Origin: Synergistaceae bacterium
GTDB taxonomy: Bacteria > Synergistota > Synergistia > Synergistales > Aminobacteriaceae
Direction of reading: 5' to 3'
Assembly: GCA_018436595.1 (NCBI GenBank)
Contig: JAHDLC010000017.1
Coordinates: 1-37,770 of the forward strand
DNA: 37,770 bases
In this document: positions 14,518 to 23,911 of the stretch, one piece after another
Numbering within the stretch: the stretch's first letter is position 1
How the letters are laid out: every line of letters starts with the position of its first letter
Notes under the pieces: generated by a model
The model's input: the letters and a program-made list of their open reading frames with translations, nothing else
Database searches by the model: none
What the model was told of the DNA's origin: nothing
Program-made: the position numbers and the translations under genes

Positions 14518-16265
14518 ACGGTCAGTTTCACCCGGCCGTGGTAGATCATCCCCCGGTAGCCGTCAACAGTAACGATCATGCCGTCAGAAAGCAGGGAAAG
14601 GGCTTTTTCGGCGTTCACCACGCAGGGTATGCCGAGCTCCAGGGAAACGATGGCGGCGTGGGACGTGAGCCCTCCCTCCTCCGCCACGATGGCCGAAGCC
14701 AGCTTCATGGCCGGAACATATTCTCTGTCTGTCGCCCCCACGACGAGAACGGCTCCCCTGGTCATTTTTTCATTGGCCTCTGCGGCACTCCCGGCGATGC
14801 ACACGGGCCCCCTAGCCTCCCGCTTCAGGAGGGAAAGGCCCTTGAGAAGAATTGTGCCCGCAATGTGGACCTGGAGCATGTTCGTGGTGCCTGCGGCACC
14901 CAGGGGCACTCCCGCCGTCACCACAACGAGGTCGCCCTCCCTGATCAGTCCGGCGCTGATGCAGGAGGCGATTGCTGAGTCCACTGCCGTGTTCTGGTCG
15001 GTCATCTCCTCTTTCATGAGAGGGATGACACCCCAGTACAGGGCAAGTTCCCGCCAGGTCCTAACGGATGGAGTCGCCCCGAGGATGGGGCACGGAGGCC
15101 TGTGCTTGCTCACCATCTGGGCGGTGCTGCCGCTCTGGGTCATGGAGATGATGGCGGCAGCCTTCATCTGGCGGGCCACCAGGACGGAGGCGCTGCTCAC
15201 GGCATCCGGGACACCCATGGTTTTTGATGCGCTGTGCAGCGGGCGCTCCCAGAGCTCTATTTCGCTTTCCGCCCGGGCCACGATGCGCTTCATGGTCTCC
15301 ACCGACCGGAGAGGATAGGCCCCCTTTGCAGTCTCGCCGGAGAGCATGACGGCATCGGCGCCGTCAAGAACGGCGTTCGCCACATCGCTTGCCTCGGCCC
15401 GGGTAGGACGGGGATTGCGGATCATGGAGTCCAGCATCTGGGTGGCCACGATGACCGCCTTGCCCTTCACCCGGCAGATGTCGATGATGCGCTTCTGCTG
15501 GAGGGGCACCTCCTCGGTGGGAATCTCCACGCCGAGGTCGCCCCGGGCGATCATCACGCCGTCTACCACGTCGGTGATCTCGTCGATGTTCAGGACAGCC
15601 TGCCGGGTTTCGATCTTGGCGATGACCTTCATGGAACCGCCGAACTCCTCCATGATCCTGCGGACTTCCATGATGTCACGCCTGTTCTTCACGAAGGAAA
15701 CGGCGATATACTCCATCTGGTGTTCAAGGCCCCAGCGGATGTCCTCCACGTCTTTCTCCGAAAGGGCCGGGAGGGATATTTCCGCCCCGGGGATGTTGAT
15801 GCCCTTCGTGTCCCCCAGAAGGCCTCCGACGATAACCCTGCAGACCACCTCCGTGCCCGAGATTTCCTCCACCTTCAAATGGAGGGTTCCGTCGTCGATG
15901 AAAATCTCCTGCCCCGGAACCACTTCCCTGGGCAGGGCTTCGTAGTGCACCGTCACCAGGGAAGCGTTCCCCAAGAGTGACCTGGTGGTAAGAGTCAGGG
16001 TGCTGCCCTGCTCGAGGCTCACCGTTCCCCCCTCCACCTTCCCGGTCCGGATTTCCGGTCCCTTGGTGTCGAGAAGGCACGCGATGGGGACCTTCAGGTC
16101 CCGTTCCACCGTCCGCACGAGATTCAGCATCCCAAGATGCCCTTCGTACTCTCCATGGCTGAAATTGAAACGGGCCACGTTCATTCCTGCCTTCGCCATA
16201 TCCACAAGGGTTTCGTACCTCGAACAGGCGGGGCCGATAGTGCAGACAATCTTTACCTTGGTCAT
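14514..16265 (-). CDS. pyk: Pyruvate kinase with C-terminal PEP-utilizing domain
   Basis: This 583-residue enzyme transfers phosphate from PEP to ADP, the last ATP-yielding step of glycolysis. The kinase part (about 1-470) has KIVCTIGPA, ARFNFSHG, the active-site IAKIE, MIARGDLGVEIP, TQMLDSM and VMLSGETAKG. The last 100 or so residues form an extra domain like the phosphohistidine domain of PPDK/PEP synthase, with GGLTSHAAIV and the His retained, and end DGYRGMIYHGRV. The same extension occurs in Bacillus-type pyruvate kinases, so it is a known variant. The start is the ATG at 16265, preceded by a G-rich stretch. It lies 63 nt after dnaE. Confidence 0.97.
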   Translation of the reverse strand: MTKVKIVCTIGPACSRYETLVDMAKAGMNVARFNFSHGEYEGHLGMLNLVRTVERDLKVPIACLLDTKGPEIRTGKVEGGTVSLEQGSTLTLTTRSLLGNASLVTVHYEALPREVVPGQEIFIDDGTLHLKVEEISGTEVVCRVIVGGLLGDTKGINIPGAEISLPALSEKDVEDIRWGLEHQMEYIAVSFVKNRRDIMEVRRIMEEFGGSMKVIAKIETRQAVLNIDEITDVVDGVMIARGDLGVEIPTEEVPLQQKRIIDICRVKGKAVIVATQMLDSMIRNPRPTRAEASDVANAVLDGADAVMLSGETAKGAYPLRSVETMKRIVARAESEIELWERPLHSASKTMGVPDAVSSASVLVARQMKAAAIISMTQSGSTAQMVSKHRPPCPILGATPSVRTWRELALYWGVIPLMKEEMTDQNTAVDSAIASCISAGLIREGDLVVVTAGVPLGAAGTTNMLQVHIAGTILLKGLSLLKREARGPVCIAGSAAEANEKMTRGAVLVVGATDREYVPAMKLASAIVAEEGGLTSHAAIVSLELGIPCVVNAEKALSLLSDGMIVTVDGYRGMIYHGRVKLTV

Positions 16266-16328
16266 TCCCCAAAACCCCCTTCTCCCCCGAAGTTCCCGAC
16301 GGGTGATTCCCCGATTCCCGGTACGATT

Positions 16329-19300
16329 CTACCCTATCTGGAACATTTCTCCCGGAAGAACCTCCTCGACGACCGAGGCTATGGGAGCCCCCGGATCGAC
16401 CCGGACATCCTGGAGAAGCATGGTCACTGAATAATCGTCATTGCGGATCTCGAAGAGCACCGGAGATTTTCCGGGGTAGGTCTTGAGGGCCCTGAAAAGG
16501 TCCTTCACGGAAACGTTCTTCAGCGAATCCTCGAAGACCGACACTCTGACGTAGGGAGGGCTTCCCCGTTCGCCCGCCTCTTCAACGGGAAACACCGACC
16601 TTGCTATGACGCTCGTTTCCCCCCGTTCCTCGGGAAAACCAGAGACGAAGCAGACCTGTCCGGCGGAAATTTTCCCCCTGAGGGATGCCCATGTCTTCGG
16701 AAAACAGACCGCCTCCACCCGGGATTCTCCGTCCTCCAGTTCGATTATCCCCATGGGATCCCCGTTTTTCGTCGTCCGCTCTCTTACGGCAAGGACCATA
16801 CCACCCACGAGAGGAGGATTCTTTTTCCCCTTCCACTTTTTCAGGTCTCCAATAGCGCAGTTGCTGAAGGAACGGACCTTCGCCTCGTGCTGCTCGAAGG
16901 GGTGCCCCGAGATATAGAGGCCAGTGGCATCTTTTTCCAGCTCCAGCCGTTCGTGGATAGAAAAATCCTCCACCTCGGGCAGGTCCGGTCCGCCTTCATC
17001 CGTCTCTTCGGGCAGCAGCTCGAAAAGGGAACACTGGTTGCCGTCGGCGCATTTCTTCGAAGCCGCCGAAACGAGATCGGGCAGTCCCTCGAGGAGCTGT
17101 CTGCGGTTATCGTTGAGACTGTCGAAGGCCCCGGCCCTGATGAGGTTTTCCACCACGGACTTGTTCACCACCCGGAGATCCACCCTGCAGAGAAAGTCCC
17201 AGAGGGACGCGAAGGGACCTCCCTCGTTCCGCGCCGCCAGGATGGCCTCCACCGCCGTATGCCCTGACTTGGAGACAGCGCCGAGACCGAAGCGGATCAC
17301 GTCCCCGACGGCTGTGAAGCTGGCCATGGAGGTATTCACGTCGGGAGGAAGCACCTTTATTCCCGAGTTCCTTACTTCCCTGACATAAGCCGCAAGATCC
17401 TCTTTCTTGGACCCTATCTGGCTCGACAGGTAGGCGGCCATGAACTCCGGCCTGTAGTTGGCCTTCAGCCATGCCGTCTGGTAGGTGATCAGGGCGTAGG
17501 CGGCGCTGTGGGACTTGTTGAAGCCGTACCCGGCGAACTCCTGGATGATGTTGAAAATGTTCTCCGCCGTTTTTCCGTCGATGCCCCGCTCTTTGGCACC
17601 CTCCACGAATTTGGCCCTCTGCTGCTCCATCACGTCGGCCTTTTTTTTGCCCATGGCCCTCCGGAGGAGATCCGCCTCTCCCAGGGAGTATCCCGCGAGA
17701 ATGGCGGCGCACTGCATGACCTGCTCCTGGTAGAGCACCACGCCGTAGGTTTCCTTCAGGACATCCTCGAGAAGGGGATGGAGGTACTCCACCTTCGCCC
17801 TTCCGTGCTTGCACTGGATGTACTGGTCCACCATGCCGCTGCCGAGAGGGCCGGGACGGTACATGGCGAGGACTGCGATGAGATCCTCGAAACAGTCCAC
17901 CCTGAGTTTCTTGAGGAGCTGCCGCATCCCGGACGATTCAAGCTGGAACACGCCGAGGGTGTCCGCCTTCTGGAGCATTTCGTAGGAGGCCTCATCGTCC
18001 AGGGGGATATGCTCCATGTCTGGGACCGGTTTTCCGCTGAGCGAGATGTTCTGCAGCGCCTCCTCGATGACGGAAAGCGTCCTGAGGCCGAGGAAGTCCA
18101 TCTTTACAAGACCGAGCTTCTCGATGGGCTCCATGGGGTACTGGGTAACAATCTGCCCGTCGCCGATCCTCCTCACAGGAACGAGATCCGTAACCGGCAT
18201 GGGGGTAATGACCACTCCGGCGGCGTGCTGGGAGCAGTGCCGGGCAAGGCCCTCGATGTTGGAGGCAATGTCGAGAACCCTGGCCACCATGGGATTGTTC
18301 TTTTTCAAATCGGCGAGTTCGGGAACCTGTTCCACCGCCTCGCCGATGGAATGGACTCCCATGGGGGGAATGAGCCGGGTGATGGCGTTCACATCCCGGA
18401 CAGCCATTCCCAGGACCCTTCCCACGTCCGTCACTGCGGCCCTGCTTTTCATCCGGCCGAAGGTGACGATCTGGGAAACCCTGTCGGAGCCATAGTGTTC
18501 CGAGATGTAGTGGAGCAGTTCATCCCGCCCCTTGTCCGATACGTCGGTGTCGATATCGGGCATGCTGATCCGCTCGGGGTTCAGGAACCGTTCGAAGAGA
18601 AGATTGTACCGTATGGGGTCCAGCTCGGTGATCTTGAGACTCCACGCCACGACTGACCCCGCCGCCGAGCCTCTGCCCGGTCCTATAGGTATTCCCCGCT
18701 TTTTCGCGGCTCCGATGATTCCGGCAACGATGAGGAAGTATCCGGCAAACCCCATGGAGTTGATGACGCCGAGCTCATATTCCAGCCGTTGTGCGTATTC
18801 TTCCGGGACATTGCCTTTCATGCGCTCCGCAAGGCCCTGCCGGGCCTCCTTTTCAAGATTGCTCTCCAGCGTTTCCCCTTCGGGAAGCTTGAGATTCGGG
18901 AGCTTGTAATCCCTCTCTCCAAGCGGAAGACGGACATTGCACCGTTCGGCGATGGCCACGGTGTTATCCAGCGCGTCGGGCAGCTCCGCTCCGAATAACA
19001 TGTCCATTTCCTCCGGAGAGCGGAAGTAGAAATCGTTGCTTGAGAAGGACATCCTGTTCTCGTCCTCAAGACTGCTCTTCGTCTGGACGCAGAGGAGGAT
19101 TTCATGCCAGTCGTAATCGTCTTTCGAGAGATAATGAGCGTCGTTTGTTGCTATGAGGGGAAAGCCGTGTTCCCTTGCCATGCGGACGATAGCCCTGTTC
19201 ACGACGGCCTGCTCGGGAATGGCGTTGTACATGATCTCGAGGAAGAAATTCTCTTTCCCCATAATGTCCCTGTAGAGTACCGCCCGGTCGAGAGCTTCCT

Positions 19301-19754
19301 TCTCCCTGCCCTCGAGGATGAGAGAGGGAATCTCACCCGCAAGACATGCGGAAGAGGCGATGAGCCCCGACTTGTACCTTGCGAGGAGAGAATGGTCTAT
19401 CCTCGGTTTTCCGTAGAATCCGTCGGTATTGGCGATGGACGTGAGCTTCACCAGGTTGTGGTACCCCTCGTCGTTCTCGGCAAGGAGGATGAGATGATGG
19501 TTCCTGTTTCTTTTGTCCCTGGTGGTATGCCCTTCGGGATCCACGTAGACCTCGCAGCCTATGATGGGCTTGATGCCCGCGGAAAGGCATTTATCGTAAA
19601 ATTCCACGGCCCCGTACATGGCTCCGTGGTCGGTCATGGCAACGGCGGGCATTCCATACTCGACGGCCCTGGCGGCGAGGCGGTCGCACCGGATGGCGCC
19701 GTCGAGAAGGCTGTATTCAGTATGGACGTGAAGATGAACAAATTCTCGGGCCAT
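16329..19754 (-). CDS. dnaE: DNA polymerase III alpha subunit
   Basis: This is the 1141-residue DnaE-type replicative polymerase. The N-terminal PHP domain starts FVHLHVHTEYSLLDG. The catalytic core includes GPGRGSAAGSVVAW, MPDIDTDVSDKGR (catalytic Asp400/Asp402) and KMDFLGLRTL (third Asp near 554). The C-terminal part contains the thumb/fingers and HhH region (FNKSHSAAYA) and an OB-fold. It is the DnaE1 class, not PolC, since no exonuclease domain is inserted. AAGGAG lies 9 nt before the ATG. It follows dnaX by 63 nt and precedes pyk, so replicase and clamp-loader genes are adjacent here. Confidence 0.98.
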   Translation of the reverse strand: MAREFVHLHVHTEYSLLDGAIRCDRLAARAVEYGMPAVAMTDHGAMYGAVEFYDKCLSAGIKPIIGCEVYVDPEGHTTRDKRNRNHHLILLAENDEGYHNLVKLTSIANTDGFYGKPRIDHSLLARYKSGLIASSACLAGEIPSLILEGREKEALDRAVLYRDIMGKENFFLEIMYNAIPEQAVVNRAIVRMAREHGFPLIATNDAHYLSKDDYDWHEILLCVQTKSSLEDENRMSFSSNDFYFRSPEEMDMLFGAELPDALDNTVAIAERCNVRLPLGERDYKLPNLKLPEGETLESNLEKEARQGLAERMKGNVPEEYAQRLEYELGVINSMGFAGYFLIVAGIIGAAKKRGIPIGPGRGSAAGSVVAWSLKITELDPIRYNLLFERFLNPERISMPDIDTDVSDKGRDELLHYISEHYGSDRVSQIVTFGRMKSRAAVTDVGRVLGMAVRDVNAITRLIPPMGVHSIGEAVEQVPELADLKKNNPMVARVLDIASNIEGLARHCSQHAAGVVITPMPVTDLVPVRRIGDGQIVTQYPMEPIEKLGLVKMDFLGLRTLSVIEEALQNISLSGKPVPDMEHIPLDDEASYEMLQKADTLGVFQLESSGMRQLLKKLRVDCFEDLIAVLAMYRPGPLGSGMVDQYIQCKHGRAKVEYLHPLLEDVLKETYGVVLYQEQVMQCAAILAGYSLGEADLLRRAMGKKKADVMEQQRAKFVEGAKERGIDGKTAENIFNIIQEFAGYGFNKSHSAAYALITYQTAWLKANYRPEFMAAYLSSQIGSKKEDLAAYVREVRNSGIKVLPPDVNTSMASFTAVGDVIRFGLGAVSKSGHTAVEAILAARNEGGPFASLWDFLCRVDLRVVNKSVVENLIRAGAFDSLNDNRRQLLEGLPDLVSAASKKCADGNQCSLFELLPEETDEGGPDLPEVEDFSIHERLELEKDATGLYISGHPFEQHEAKVRSFSNCAIGDLKKWKGKKNPPLVGGMVLAVRERTTKNGDPMGIIELEDGESRVEAVCFPKTWASLRGKISAGQVCFVSGFPEERGETSVIARSVFPVEEAGERGSPPYVRVSVFEDSLKNVSVKDLFRALKTYPGKSPVLFEIRNDDYSVTMLLQDVRVDPGAPIASVVEEVLPGEMFQIG

Positions 19755-19817
19755 TGTTGACGCTCCTTGTGGGAAGATCGGTAAGAAGAACGGGTTCTGC
19801 GGCGCCTCGGAGAGAGG

Positions 19818-21695
19818 TCACTCTCCCGGAGGAACGATTTCGTCGGGAAGGTCCCCTTCCCTGTCCTCTCTCTTCACGAGGACGACTTCTCCGCCTCCCC
19901 ATTTCAGGACTTCATTCACCAGCCCTTCAAAGGGAACAGCCGGGTCATCCGGTTCACCTCCCGTTGATACCGGAGGAAGGGGTCTGCCCGGAGACAAGGC
20001 TGCCGGTGCCGTTCCGCTCTCCTCCCGGGGAGATTCATCTTCATCCCGGGGAATTCGAAAAAGGGGGATTGTCGGGCCGGGATTCTGCCATTCAGTATCG
20101 TCACCGGCTCCGTTTCCTCCTCCCGCACATTTTTTCTCGCGGCTGCCCATCTTCAGAATGACGGAAACATCCTCGCCGAAGTATTCAGAAGCTCTTGATG
20201 CGAGGGAAAAGGCGTTGCGCTCTATGGAGAGCACCTCAAAGCAATAGGGCGAATCCTCCGGAAAATGAATGGAAATGGTGCGGTTTTCCAGGGAAACGGA
20301 GGTTCCGGCCAGGGAGGAGTACAACAGCAGGTCTCTGGCGAAGAGCACTTTCTCAAACCCCGGCCAGTTTTCCGGAAGCAGGGGAACAGGTTCATGAGAC
20401 CGTGATGGGGCTTCGGCCACAGGATTCTCCTTTTCTGAGGCTGTTTCCGGATTTTTTCTCCGAAACCGCTCGGAGGGAGCGGTATTGATGGATGGATCCC
20501 CCACGGGCGCCGAAGGCACAGGAACAGTCTTTTTGGCCGGCTCCGGATGACGGGAGCGATGTTCTCCTTCCCCTCCGGAAGGGACTGCCTTTTCTTCATC
20601 ATGGGGCTGCAGGGATTCAAGAATCCGTGCGGCGAGAAGACCGGAGAGGACGTCGGACCGGAGTCCGGTCCTGACCTGGGGGATGAGCCTGGAGCAGAAG
20701 AGCATCATCCCGGAAAGCTCCCCGGTGGGCCACTTTGGCCCTTCCTCTTCGAGAAAGGAGGCTTCAGCCGCCGAAAGAGACAGGGAGGACAGAACGTCCT
20801 TTCCCCATTTCCTGAAAACCCACAGGTTCCGGAAGAGGAGAAAAAGCCCTTCCACCACTCTCTGCGGAGATGCTCCCTTGAGGAACATCTCTTCCAGCAG
20901 AAGAAAGGGCTGCACCGAGTCATTTCTCGCCGAGGCAACCCATCGTTCAAGATCGGACATGGTGCCACCCCCGAGAAGCCTGTCCACCGCCGATGCGGAT
21001 AGTTCACCGCCTCCGAGGGAGAGGGCCTGCTCCATCATGGAGAGAGCGTCCCTGAGGGCTCCGTCTGACTGGCGAGCAATCTCCCGTACTGCGTCCTCTT
21101 CCCAGGGAACATTCTCCCTTTCAGCGACCTCGACGAGGCGTGTACCTATAACCTGGGGGGTTATCCTCCGGAAGGGAATGTGCTGGCACCGTGAACGGAT
21201 GGTCACCGGCACCTTCGACGGTTCCGTGGTGGCCAGGATGAAAGACACGAAGGAAGGAGGCTCCTCCAGGGTCTTGAGCAGAGCATTGAAGGCCGATATG
21301 GAGAGCATGTGCACTTCATCAATTATGTACACTTTCCATTTGGAGGAAAAGGGCGAAAGGGAGACGTGACTTTTCAGTTCCCGGATTTCCTCGACCCCGT
21401 TGTTCGAAGCGCCGTCGATTTCGACAACGTCAAGGCTTTCTCCAGCGGTAATGGAGACACAGCCCGGGCACTCGCCGCAGGGCTCGTAGCCGTCCTTCAG
21501 GTTTTCACAGTTCAGGGCCTTGGCGAGCAGCCTCGCAAGAGAAGTCTTGCCGCATCCCCTGGGACCGGAAAAAAGATAGGCGTGCCCCACCTGGTTTCGC
21601 TGGAGGGCCTTTTTCAGGACGTCCACGGCCATGTCCTGCCCGGCAACCTCCTCAAAGGTCCGGGGCCTGTACCGTCTGTAAAGCGAAATCGTCAT
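19818..21695 (-). CDS. dnaX: DNA polymerase III gamma/tau subunit
   Basis: The 625-residue clamp-loader ATPase has the AAA+ Walker A GPRGCGKT (44-51), four zinc-binding cysteines (63, 73, 76, 79 within CGECPGC context), the Walker B IDEVHML, and SRC sensor in IRSRCQHIPF. Residues up to about 370 form the ATPase and collar. The rest is a low-complexity tail rich in Pro, Glu and Ser, with a conserved-looking tau-like block. The ATG at 21695 follows GAGGAGG by 8 nt. The longer in-frame start at 21725 has no site. A slippery heptamer at codons 413-415 could produce a short gamma-like form of about 434 residues. Confidence 0.96.
   Translation of the reverse strand: MTISLYRRYRPRTFEEVAGQDMAVDVLKKALQRNQVGHAYLFSGPRGCGKTSLARLLAKALNCENLKDGYEPCGECPGCVSITAGESLDVVEIDGASNNGVEEIRELKSHVSLSPFSSKWKVYIIDEVHMLSISAFNALLKTLEEPPSFVSFILATTEPSKVPVTIRSRCQHIPFRRITPQVIGTRLVEVAERENVPWEEDAVREIARQSDGALRDALSMMEQALSLGGGELSASAVDRLLGGGTMSDLERWVASARNDSVQPFLLLEEMFLKGASPQRVVEGLFLLFRNLWVFRKWGKDVLSSLSLSAAEASFLEEEGPKWPTGELSGMMLFCSRLIPQVRTGLRSDVLSGLLAARILESLQPHDEEKAVPSGGEGEHRSRHPEPAKKTVPVPSAPVGDPSINTAPSERFRRKNPETASEKENPVAEAPSRSHEPVPLLPENWPGFEKVLFARDLLLYSSLAGTSVSLENRTISIHFPEDSPYCFEVLSIERNAFSLASRASEYFGEDVSVILKMGSREKKCAGGGNGAGDDTEWQNPGPTIPLFRIPRDEDESPREESGTAPAALSPGRPLPPVSTGGEPDDPAVPFEGLVNEVLKWGGGEVVLVKREDREGDLPDEIVPPGE
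20451..20457 (-). promoter_or_regulatory. Possible -1 frameshift heptamer in dnaX
   Basis: On the minus strand the sequence A-AAA-AAT lies in the right phase over codons 413-415 (Arg-Lys-Asn). A -1 slip would add about 19 residues before a TGA, giving a product close in size to E. coli gamma (431 aa). There is no well-placed upstream Shine-Dalgarno stimulator and only a weak local stem, so function is uncertain. Confidence 0.3.
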
Positions 21696-21807
21696 CGGGC
21701 GTCCTCCTCTATCCGGGAAAATCATGGGGCTGCAGCCGAAGCAGAAACATTGCCGACCGGGGAAAACGCCGGGCGGCTACGGAAACCCATGCTATTCTAC
21801 ATCAAAA

Positions 21808-22890
21808 TCAGTGGAGATATTTCGCTCCGGGGTGTTTGTTTCGGGCTTCCCCAAGGGACTGCACCAGGGATTCCCGGAAGGATTCGAGAGTCCCGGCGCC
21901 TTTGGGCAAAGGTTCCCTGGCGATAATCGAAGGCCCCACGCGGAGAGCATTCTTCCCGTCTAAGGAAATGATCTGGATTTCGTATGGTGCGGTTTCCATC
22001 TGGAGCAGGTCGTCGATTTTTTCCGCGGCGTTTACAGCGGCGGCGCGGCTTTCGCCGCTTTCCGGGAGCGACCAGACAGGATCGCCGTCCAGAAGCAAAA
22101 CCGTTTTCCCCTCTCTGGATTCCACTGACGGACGGAGAAGATTGAGGGCTTTTTTTCTCCGGATGGGAACGTTTTTCTCCCTGGCTGTCTGGAGGATGTA
22201 AGCCACCCGTTCAGATAATTCGGGATGGGTCATGAAGACGCCCGGGTCCACGTAGGGACGCTTGAGCTGGTCATAGATCATGGCTTCAAGGGAGGTTACC
22301 ATCGCCGCAGGAGGGAAGCCGGCCTCCAGGAGGATGCGGAAGCCTTCCTTGTCGGCCTCCCGTTCAAGATCCCTGCCGTAGGAATTGGTCACCGCTACCT
22401 GGGCGAGGTTTGTGAGAATCATGGGCCCTGCGCTTCCCTGGGAAGCTATCATCAGCACGAGGGCGGCCAGATTGATCTTCGATGCCCGGGCTGTCTGGAT
22501 CATGACATGACGCCTGTCTGCATGAATGAGCTCATGGGCGAGAATGGCCGCCACCTCCGCATCGGTACGGAGGAAATCAAGCATGCCCGTGGTGAAGTAA
22601 ACGATACCCCCCGGAAGGCTGAAGGCGTTGACCATCTTCTCCCGTACGATCCTGACTTCGTAGGGGAGAGGGCGCGAAAGGTGGGGAAGAAAGCGGCCGA
22701 GAAGCATGGAAAGCCGTGCGCTCAGGGCGGGATCGGCTACCCGTTCCCACTGCTTTTCCACATCGGCTGCGACCTTCTCGCCGAGAGCGATTTCCTTTTT
22801 CATGGTGTCCTGGGAAGCGCGGAGGGGAAGAGCGGTCAGAAAGAACATGCAAAAAAAAAGAACACCGGCGGTTCTCCTGCAAAATTTCAT
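21808..22890 (-). CDS. Exported M48 family zinc metalloprotease
   Basis: The 360-residue protein has an N-terminal signal sequence (hydrophobic to about residue 25, ALPLRAS) and a zinc-protease core. HELIH is at 119-123, where His119 and His123 bind zinc and Glu120 is catalytic. LEREAD, near 175-180, provides the third ligand. The pattern (SLPGGIVYFTTGML, then AAILAHELIHADRRHVM) is that of the BepA/YfgC or LoiP group of periplasmic M48 proteases, which handle outer-membrane protein quality control. A C-terminal region of about 110 residues has no named domain. GAGG lies 8 nt before the ATG at 22890, inside the gap after flgN. It is likely periplasmic. Confidence 0.9.
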   Translation of the reverse strand: MKFCRRTAGVLFFCMFFLTALPLRASQDTMKKEIALGEKVAADVEKQWERVADPALSARLSMLLGRFLPHLSRPLPYEVRIVREKMVNAFSLPGGIVYFTTGMLDFLRTDAEVAAILAHELIHADRRHVMIQTARASKINLAALVLMIASQGSAGPMILTNLAQVAVTNSYGRDLEREADKEGFRILLEAGFPPAAMVTSLEAMIYDQLKRPYVDPGVFMTHPELSERVAYILQTAREKNVPIRRKKALNLLRPSVESREGKTVLLLDGDPVWSLPESGESRAAAVNAAEKIDDLLQMETAPYEIQIISLDGKNALRVGPSIIAREPLPKGAGTLESFRESLVQSLGEARNKHPGAKYLH

Positions 22891-22901
22891 GGGCAATTCC
22901 T

Positions 22902-23363
22902 CTAGAACGACCCTCCTGACTTGTAATAGCCGTGGACGGCCTTCTTTCCCCGGTTCAGCCTGAGCATTTCCTTTCTCAGGTCTGCCACGTGCTCTTCAAG
23001 AAGGGTCTGAACTTCCTGCTCCTCTTCGAGCACACTGCCCGCCACATCACGGATGACCACCAGGGAGGCCTTCAGGTCATCCGTCCCGTCGGGACCCAGA
23101 AGGGAAGCGACTTTTTCCCAGAAGACCGGACCGTCCCTGCCCTCGGAAAGGCCAAGGCCGCTGCAGATGGTGTTCCATCCCTCCTGCACCAGTTCCTGCC
23201 GGGAAATCACATCCTGCTTTTCGACAAGGATTGAAAGAAGACAGTCGAGATTCCCCGACCTGACACACTCGCCCTCTTTCTGAACAAGGAGGGCGAGTTC
23301 GTTGTACAGGGCAAGTTCTGTAGATGCCAGGCTCGAAAGGTTCTCACGGAAATCATCCTGCAA
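22902..23363 (-). CDS. flgN: FlgN-like flagellar export chaperone
   Basis: The 153-residue protein is predicted to be almost all alpha-helical, with long amphipathic heptad stretches (ELALLVQKEGECV, VLEEEQEVQTLLEEHVADLR). This matches the FlgN family, the chaperone of hook-filament junction proteins FlgK and FlgL. The C-terminal LRLNRGKKAVHGYYKSGG resembles the tail of FlgN proteins. Position directly after fliS supports the call. No ATG is available at the right place. The TTG at 23363 lies in the 3' end of fliS with a G-rich site before it, so the start is tentative. Confidence 0.75.
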   Translation of the reverse strand: MQDDFRENLSSLASTELALYNELALLVQKEGECVRSGNLDCLLSILVEKQDVISRQELVQEGWNTICSGLGLSEGRDGPVFWEKVASLLGPDGTDDLKASLVVIRDVAGSVLEEEQEVQTLLEEHVADLRKEMLRLNRGKKAVHGYYKSGGSF

Positions 23364-23835
23364 TGTTGAGCCCCCCCGCGGGCACTGCCTGGCGCTCCCT
23401 GGATACATCGGCCGAAGGGACGCCCGGAAGATGATGTTCCTGCTGTTCCGCGGCCAGCTTGATGACAGCTTCCTCCCATGTCCCCTTGAGTTCCTCGAGC
23501 ATCCCTCTCACGACGGAGACTTTTTCCGGCTCTTTGCGGACGTTGGCTTCCACGAGGAGGAGGTACATGAAGTCGTACAGCTTCATCAGTCCTTCGGCCA
23601 CTTCTCCGCCGGTCTCCATGTTGAGGGTGACCATAAGCTCACGGAGAACATCCTGGGCTTTCTGAATGTTCCTGTTTGCTTCCTCCGTGCTACCGGAGAC
23701 AAGGGCTGTTTCGGCGTTTCTGCAGGCCTTCACACCTATTTCGTATGTAATGAGGAGAAGCTGCTCCCTCGAAGCGGTGTTCACTCTGTTTGCAATGTAT
23801 ACTGCCTGGGCATTCTGGGCGTTCCTGGAGTCCAT
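23353..23835 (-). CDS. fliS: Flagellin export chaperone FliS
   Basis: The 160-residue protein has the FliS N-terminal pattern AVYIANRVNTASREQLLLIT and YEIGVKAC, a four-helix bundle that binds flagellin and prevents early polymerisation. Length is a little above the usual 120-140 because of a polar C-terminal tail (from about 135). AAGGAGG lies 7 nt before the ATG. Its 3' end overlaps the flgN start. The pair implies the organism is flagellated, although no other flagellar gene lies in the window. Confidence 0.9.
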   Translation of the reverse strand: MDSRNAQNAQAVYIANRVNTASREQLLLITYEIGVKACRNAETALVSGSTEEANRNIQKAQDVLRELMVTLNMETGGEVAEGLMKLYDFMYLLLVEANVRKEPEKVSVVRGMLEELKGTWEEAVIKLAAEQQEHHLPGVPSADVSRERQAVPAGGLNIAG

Positions 23836-23911
23836 AAAAAATTCCTCCTTCCTCTCCCTCTGTTTCGGCCGGCGGGGGGGAAAACATTACCCCGCCCGCA
23901 AAAAAGAGATT

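Noticed and set aside
17508-18656. A 382-residue plus-strand frame opposite dnaE
   Set aside because: It is His/Gly-rich shadow translation of the dnaE core; the opposite strand carries all the polymerase motifs.
23866-23900. GC-rich hairpin between the PfkB-like gene and fliS as a terminator
   Set aside because: The 7-bp stem has a 12-nt loop and is not followed by a T run on the minus strand.
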